From Paenibacillus radicis (ex Gao et al. 2016) (GTDB lineage: Bacteria; Bacillota; Bacilli; Paenibacillales; Paenibacillaceae), in the NCBI RefSeq assembly GCF_014641555.1, contig NZ_BMHY01000003.1:1-64000 (forward strand): a DNA stretch of 64,000 nucleotides, written 5' to 3'. Both the position numbers and the translations under genes were made by a program. The notes beneath the pieces were generated by a model. The model saw nothing but the letters and a program-made list of their open reading frames with translations. It searched no databases and was not told the DNA's origin. Below are positions 60,501 to 64,000 of this stretch, piece after piece. Positions within the stretch are counted from its first letter, which is position 1; the number at the start of each line of letters is the position of its first letter.

Positions 60501-60634
60501 GCAGCGAGCGCTTGACCTAGACCGCTAGCATTAACGACAACCCCGCTCTCGGCGAGAAGCTGCTCCGCTGCCGGGTTTGGCCGGGATACCGCCGGAAACG
60601 AGGGATCATAGAAAATGATGGCGTTATGGCTCAT
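57503..60634 (-). CDS. Large clan-A glycoside hydrolase with GATase-like N-domain, possible beta-mannosidase or beta-galactosidase
   Basis: A 1043-residue cytosolic protein. Residues 1-235 look like a ThuA/GATase-like alpha/beta domain (GGGSFVNLHAPYFPKEAWSEIIAYLRRGGGLISVGGAPFQIP). A beta-sandwich follows (240-350), then a TIM barrel (about 360-740) starting YFIKDGRPMPVVGMTYMTSD. Acid/base E501 in DLINEPS and nucleophile E667 in VQETG are clan A landmarks. A second Rossmann-like segment (LVILPSAHNLDDAQFEQLL) and a C-terminal beta domain end it. The build resembles GH42/GH164-like enzymes. In a mannosidase operon, beta-mannosidase is a reasonable guess. ATG overlaps the GH125 stop by 4 bases (ATGA), with AAGGA upstream. 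Confidence 0.75.
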   Translation of the reverse strand: MSHNAIIFYDPSFPAVSRPNPAAEQLLAESGVVVNASGLGQALAAAGGGSFVNLHAPYFPKEAWSEIIAYLRRGGGLISVGGAPFQIPVSRNDAGVWEAEPAQTAYHRELQIHEALPVDAAPIRTLSAMADIPLLAGKESLFEVSPTWNLVPHVSKSSDLPHQMGSAGPMDAHLYPLLKGISSEGREVAAPVLLWENTKGAFAGARWLFVNLPLTEAFWQGGGVQELLRWSAYCSAGVTELWVKPNYASYEPGEQAMLTLQMQQLSQHSSVDEAPASWSFIISVEHENHSEQRWSSRLQEEATSRQLILRLPVTLSLVSGYYSVECIAESSTGERRVLRQGFWGMDRELLAAGSPVTCERDYFIKDGRPMPVVGMTYMTSDVARKFLFLPNASVWERDMAQMRKAGINWIRTGIWTAYRNVMQVDGHASEEALRAIDAFLLTAKRHDLQVTFTFFSFTPETWEGKNPYLDPRSVEAQKRFIRAIVSRHSQSKHVDWDLINEPSMFDPPRIFSDGPRSARDSFEQAAYAAWLKERHGSIARLQKVWNMTPEQLPDFESAVPPEPEEINFDVQDMHQGKKGTRWLDYVLFSMDMHNRWAKQLYDVIKEECPDHMVTVGQDEALGAQRPSPFFYGEAVDYTTVHSWWLNDYLVWDGIFAKTADKPNLVQETGIMYVETPEGRAKRSEAELRNMLERKYAYAFSTGGAGAVQWIWNTNFYMDNANESHIGAVRADGTEKPEADVSYDFGRFMAEIRDLFAGRELEDTVVIFPYSNDFSNRKLAFDATTTATRVLAYELNKPFRGVSEYHLHELEANPAKLVILPSAHNLDDAQFEQLLGCIERSGATLLLTGPTSLDAYWRPVDRHTELFGERELKNVVREEQLRIGDRVWPVSYGSRRIAQVWKESRKGETDTDADDLRELPLGKGRIVWCPLPVELNDRTETLTALYKYALASSGCTQELEWVKGGELPGVYGRKLQFRDGALFIFVSEFGRNADIEVKDPASGAGYAFELPKERSVLFAVDKQGKLLSVYRPRESSITVTSPSN

Positions 60635-61950
60635 AGCAATTCGTCCTTCATCGCCTGGTACACAAGCTGGGAGAACAGGCTGTTCGACCAGGCAAACCAT
60701 TTGCGCGTAAATTGCGTTGGATCATCCGAATGGAAGCCTTCATGCATGTAGCCGGTATCCGCATCGGTTGCTTCGAGCATATCGATCAAAGCGAGCTTCT
60801 CTTCGCTGCTCGTTGCCGTTATACCTTGCATAGACAGCGCCATATGCCAGATATAGCCTGGAGGCGTATGCGGGCTGCCGATTCCTTTGGCCGCAGTGCC
60901 CTCGTAATAGAACGGGTTCTCCTTGCTGAGTGCGAACCTTCTTGTATTCTGGTAGATCGGATCATCCGCATTCGTATAGCCCAAATAAGGGATCGAGATC
61001 AGACCAGGCGTGCCAGCATCGTCCATCAGGCAATAGTTGCCGAAGCCGTCTGTCTCGTAAGCATAGATCGGGCCAAACTCCGGATGACGGTAAATGCCGT
61101 ACAGCTGAATGCCGTGATCCACGTCTTCCTCCAGCTTTTTCAACTCCTGCACCAGATCCATATCACGGAATACCCATTCCGCAATATCTCTCATTTGACG
61201 GAGCGCGACAACCGCGAACATATTGTCCGGAATGTTGTAATGGAAATCGCATGCGTCATCACTGGAGCGGAAGCCCGACCAGATCATGCCGGTATAATTG
61301 ACAGGCATGCCAAGTCCGCTATTGCGCAGCGAATCGGTAGGAATGCCGTTATCCCGTACGAAACGGTACGGGGACAGCTCGAAGTGACGCTGCTCCGTTT
61401 TCCACAGCGAGACGATCGTGCGCATCGCTTGCTTGAAGCCGGAATCGAAAATATCCGTCAGCTCCGTCTCTTTCCAGTAAGCATGAGCGAGACGCATCGA
61501 GAAGCAGATGGAATCGAGCTCGAACTTGCGCTCCCATACCCATGGGGACATATCGGTCTCGTCCGTCGTATTCCAATGCCAGTCATTGTCCGTCTCATTG
61601 AACGCATTCGCATACGGATCGATCTGAATATAAGCGATATGGCGCTTGATCAAGCCGCTCAATATACGCTGAAGCTCTTTGTCTTGCTTCGCTAGCGGAA
61701 CATAATGAATAACTTGCTCGACGGAGTCGCGCAGCCACATGGCCGGAATATCGCCGGTAATAACAAATGTCGTGCCGTCCTCCATCAGCTTCGTTGTCGT
61801 TTCGAGCGTATTCGGAAAACAGTTTTTGAACAATTGCAGCAGCTTCGGACGATGCGCCAGCTTCTGTTCAGCCTCCTCCAATACGTCTTGAACGGCCTTT
61901 GGAAGCGTAAGCTCCGGCATCGGAATTTTCGGTAGTCTAAATTGCTCCAT
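60631..61950 (-). CDS. Exo-alpha-1,6-mannosidase, GH125
   Basis: A 439-residue (alpha/alpha)6 glycosidase. TTFVITGDIPAMWLRDSVEQVIHY, NETDNDWHWNTTDETDMSPWVWERKFELDS, GMIWSGFRSSDDACDFHYNIPDNMFAVVAL and the C-terminal GYMHEGFHSDDPTQFTRKWFAWSNSLFSQL are the conserved blocks of GH125, inverting exo-alpha-1,6-mannosidases acting on N-glycan-type mannosides. No signal peptide. Fits an operon for taking up and degrading mannosyl oligosaccharides. Confidence 0.93.
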   Translation of the reverse strand: MEQFRLPKIPMPELTLPKAVQDVLEEAEQKLAHRPKLLQLFKNCFPNTLETTTKLMEDGTTFVITGDIPAMWLRDSVEQVIHYVPLAKQDKELQRILSGLIKRHIAYIQIDPYANAFNETDNDWHWNTTDETDMSPWVWERKFELDSICFSMRLAHAYWKETELTDIFDSGFKQAMRTIVSLWKTEQRHFELSPYRFVRDNGIPTDSLRNSGLGMPVNYTGMIWSGFRSSDDACDFHYNIPDNMFAVVALRQMRDIAEWVFRDMDLVQELKKLEEDVDHGIQLYGIYRHPEFGPIYAYETDGFGNYCLMDDAGTPGLISIPYLGYTNADDPIYQNTRRFALSKENPFYYEGTAAKGIGSPHTPPGYIWHMALSMQGITATSSEEKLALIDMLEATDADTGYMHEGFHSDDPTQFTRKWFAWSNSLFSQLVYQAMKDELL

Positions 61951-61985
61951 AGTAAGTAGATGCTCCTTTGCAGACAGATGAGTAA

Positions 61986-62921
61986 CTATTCCTTAACGGC
62001 ACCAACCGTCAAGCCTTGAATGAAATAGCGTTGGAAGAACGGGTATGCGAATACAATTGGCCCTGTTGCCAGCACAACCATCGCCATACGCGACGTATCC
62101 TGCGGCATCGATTGCAGCACGCCTACGCTAAGCGACGTATTTTGAGCGTTCTGCATAATGAATTGCATATTATTTTCAATCCGCATCAGCATGGACTGCA
62201 GCGGCACTAAATTCGGCGTATTAATGTACAGAAGTGCATTAAACCAGTCATTCCAGTAGCCCAGCGTGCTGAACAAAGCGATCGTGGCCAGACCCGGAAG
62301 CGCCAAAGGCAGCACCAGCTTGAAGAAGATGCCGAACTCCCCTGCACCGTCGATTCTGCCTGATTCGATAATCGCGTCCGGCACCATCGTCGAGAAAAAC
62401 GTGCGTAAAATCATAATATAGAAGGCGTTAACCGCCAGCGGCAAAATAAGCGCCCAGATGGAATCTTTCAAGCCGAGCAATTGTGTAACGATAATATAGG
62501 TCGGCACAAGACCGCCGTTGAACAGCATCGTGAAAAAGGCGAAGAAAGCGAAGAAATTGCGGTATTTAAAATCACGGCGCGAGATCGCGTAAGCGAAAAG
62601 CGCGGTAGCAATGACACCGATCACCGTACCGATCACCGTTACGGCAATCGTTACGCCATAAGAGCGAAGCAATTGGTCGCCAGCCTTGAATAAATAGCTG
62701 TAAGCCTCTACGCTCCATTTTTCCGGAAAAAGGCTGTAGCCGTTTCTAGCGAGCGTATTCTCGTCCGTAAAAGAAATAATCATAACGAATATAAAAGGAA
62801 AAACGCACATCAGAGCAAAAATACCGGCCATCGCATGAAAAATGACGTTCCATACCGGGCCTAACTTATGAAAATCACGGCCTTTCGCCGATTGAGATTG
62901 AATTTGAGTTTGAGCGGACAT
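61986..62921 (-). CDS. Carbohydrate ABC transporter permease (LplC/YtcP type)
   Basis: A 311-residue membrane protein with six helices. WNVIFHAMAGIFALMCVFPFIFVMIISFTDE at the start, EAA-like loop ESGRIDGAGEFGIFFKLVLPLALPGLATI, and the C-terminal RYFIQGLTVGAVKE are typical of the LplC group. Partner of the LplB-type permease upstream. Confidence 0.92.
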   Translation of the reverse strand: MSAQTQIQSQSAKGRDFHKLGPVWNVIFHAMAGIFALMCVFPFIFVMIISFTDENTLARNGYSLFPEKWSVEAYSYLFKAGDQLLRSYGVTIAVTVIGTVIGVIATALFAYAISRRDFKYRNFFAFFAFFTMLFNGGLVPTYIIVTQLLGLKDSIWALILPLAVNAFYIMILRTFFSTMVPDAIIESGRIDGAGEFGIFFKLVLPLALPGLATIALFSTLGYWNDWFNALLYINTPNLVPLQSMLMRIENNMQFIMQNAQNTSLSVGVLQSMPQDTSRMAMVVLATGPIVFAYPFFQRYFIQGLTVGAVKE

Positions 62922-62975
62922 AGCGGTTTTCCTCCCCTCGCAATGCTTGCCTGTTCAATTAGATAACCGGAAGGA

Positions 62976-63914
62976 CTAGAACAAAGCATTGTCTTTGTTG
63001 AATTTGCGAACGATTCCGTTCGATGTAATAACGAGAATGAACCCGATAAGCGATTGATACAGACCTGCAGCCGTACTCATCCCGATCTCGCCTGTCGATT
63101 TCAGGCCGCGATACACGTACGTGTCGATAACGTTCGTTACACTGTACAACGTTCCCGAATCCCGTGGCACTTGATAGAACAGTCCAAAGTCCGCATAAAA
63201 GATTTTACCGATCGCCAGCAGCGTCAATATCGTAATGAGCGGCGTCAGCATCGGAATCGTAATGTTGCGGATTTGCTGCCATTTATTCGCGCCATCAATC
63301 ATCGCAGCTTCATACAGTGATTTATCGATGCCCATAATGGCTGCCAAGTAGATGACGCTGTTATAGCCGACCGATTTCCACAAGAAGACGACGACGATAA
63401 TAATCGGCCAGTAGGTCGGATCGGAATACCAGTTCACAGGGTCGATGCCAAATGATCCGGCGATCCGGTTAACGACGCCCCGGTCCAGGCTCAGGAAGCT
63501 GAATACGAAATAGCCGACGATAACCCAGGACAGGAAGTAAGGCAGGAACATACCTGTCTGATAAATTTTCGCCAGCTTCTTATTCGTAATTTCCGCCAGG
63601 ACGATCGCCATCGCAACGGCAATAATAAGTCCCAGAACGATGAAAAACACATTGTAAAGTACGGTATTGCGCGTAATGATATAGGCGTCATTGGTGCTGA
63701 ACAAGAACTTGAAGTTTTGCAGACCTACCCATTTACTCTCGATAATGCTCGCCAGAAACCCGTCCCGGCTGTAGCGGTATTCCTTGAATGCGATAATCAT
63801 GCCGGCCATCGGCAAGTAGGAAAATAAGATAAACCAGAGTGTCGCTGGCAAAACCATAACCAGCATCGCTTTATTTTTGTTGATGTCTTTGAAAAAACGT
63901 CCAAAGGCTCCCAT
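62976..63914 (-). CDS. Carbohydrate ABC transporter permease (LplB/YteP type)
   Basis: A 312-residue membrane protein with six helices: KAMLVMVLPATLWFILFSYLPMAGMIIAFKEYR at the start, EAA loop SLYEAAMIDGANKWQQIRNITIPMLTPLI, and a C-terminal NGIVRKFNKDNALF. First gene in the window of the mannoside operon, following a binding-protein gene that lies outside it. It needs a shared ATPase. Confidence 0.92.
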   Translation of the reverse strand: MGAFGRFFKDINKNKAMLVMVLPATLWFILFSYLPMAGMIIAFKEYRYSRDGFLASIIESKWVGLQNFKFLFSTNDAYIITRNTVLYNVFFIVLGLIIAVAMAIVLAEITNKKLAKIYQTGMFLPYFLSWVIVGYFVFSFLSLDRGVVNRIAGSFGIDPVNWYSDPTYWPIIIVVVFLWKSVGYNSVIYLAAIMGIDKSLYEAAMIDGANKWQQIRNITIPMLTPLITILTLLAIGKIFYADFGLFYQVPRDSGTLYSVTNVIDTYVYRGLKSTGEIGMSTAAGLYQSLIGFILVITSNGIVRKFNKDNALF

Positions 63915-63946
63915 GTGATCACCTCTCTGCTGTTAAATGAATGAGA

Positions 63947-63983
63947 GAAGGTATGAATCGATAAACTGCCGACCCATACCTTC
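63947..63983 (-). terminator. Hairpin between the (off-window) binding-protein gene and the permease gene
   Basis: GAAGGTATG pairs perfectly with CATACCTTC (9 bp, 19-base loop). No T-tract. Same position as the 45105-45148 hairpin in the other sugar transporter. Confidence 0.6.
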
Positions 63984-63991
63984 CCGCTTGA

Positions 63992-64000
63992 TTACTTGTT
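63992..64000 (-). CDS. Last codons of the off-window gene, probably a solute-binding protein (partial)
   Basis: On the minus strand the window begins AAC AAG TAA, a possible C-terminus ending Asn-Lys. A lipoprotein binding protein is expected here from LplB/LplC gene order, but only two codons are visible. Confidence 0.3.
   Translation of the reverse strand, partial: NK

Overview
The window looks like a chromosome segment of a spore-forming, low-GC-lineage Gram-positive of the Paenibacillus type. The evidence is a complete gerA-gerC-gerB germination operon, several S-layer-homology (SLH) proteins, many carbohydrate ABC transporters with a YesM/YesN two-component pair, strong AGGAGG ribosome binding sites, frequent GTG/TTG starts, and TnrA/GlnR-type and Fur-type boxes. 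I see no rRNA, tRNA, phage, transposase or CRISPR array. The host assignment is inferred from gene content only.

Layout. 0.6-6.4 kb: a cytoplasmic amino-sugar/oligosaccharide operon (ROK kinase, GH9 hydrolase, SIS isomerase) divergent from a LacI regulator, with two LacI-type palindromes between them. 6.5-10.6 kb: murI, rbsK, exoA and a Fur-type iron-siderophore binding lipoprotein. 10.9-14.2 kb: an ECF vitamin transporter (S, fused double ATPase, T). 14.4-16.6 kb: a secreted amidase preceded by two perfect TnrA/GlnR boxes. 16.8-19.7 kb: DUF6157, FAD oxidoreductase and ABM monooxygenase genes. 19.8-24.1 kb: ilvD, a GntR/FCD regulator and a symporter whose three promoters share an operator-like palindrome on the -10 box. 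25.1-28.8 kb: an SLH protein with two thioredoxin-like domains plus a Ser/Lys/Pro-rich membrane protein, behind a leader terminator. 29.1-31.7 kb: an ABC-2 exporter. 31.8-36.7 kb: a spore-coat-like protein and the germination operon. 36.8-39.9 kb: a drug exporter, then an APS kinase-sulfotransferase pair. 40-41.4 kb: an acetyltransferase and an epimerase. 41.9-52.2 kb: a two-component system, an acyl-CoA dehydrogenase-like flavoprotein, two solute-binding proteins, two permeases and an M20 dipeptidase. 52.4-54.6 kb: a WYL regulator divergent from a metallo-beta-lactamase-fold hydrolase. 54.7-64 kb: a mannoside operon (two permeases, GH125, a clan-A glycosidase, GH38) whose binding-protein gene lies beyond the window.

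The least explained part is the non-coding DNA. Two arrays (17.4-17.8 kb and 24.2-25.0 kb) are packed with short palindromes of the form AGCGAA-N(5-6)-TTCGCT and have grown by tandem duplication of 235-bp and about 320-bp units. A second dispersed family built on a TCAAAATGTAAA core occurs in three intergenic regions (0.15-0.23, 10.66-10.85 and 41.65-41.85 kb), in both orientations. The best candidates for new biology among the genes are the PAPS-sulfotransferase pair, the thioredoxin-like SLH operon with its attenuated leader, and the GntR regulon candidate.
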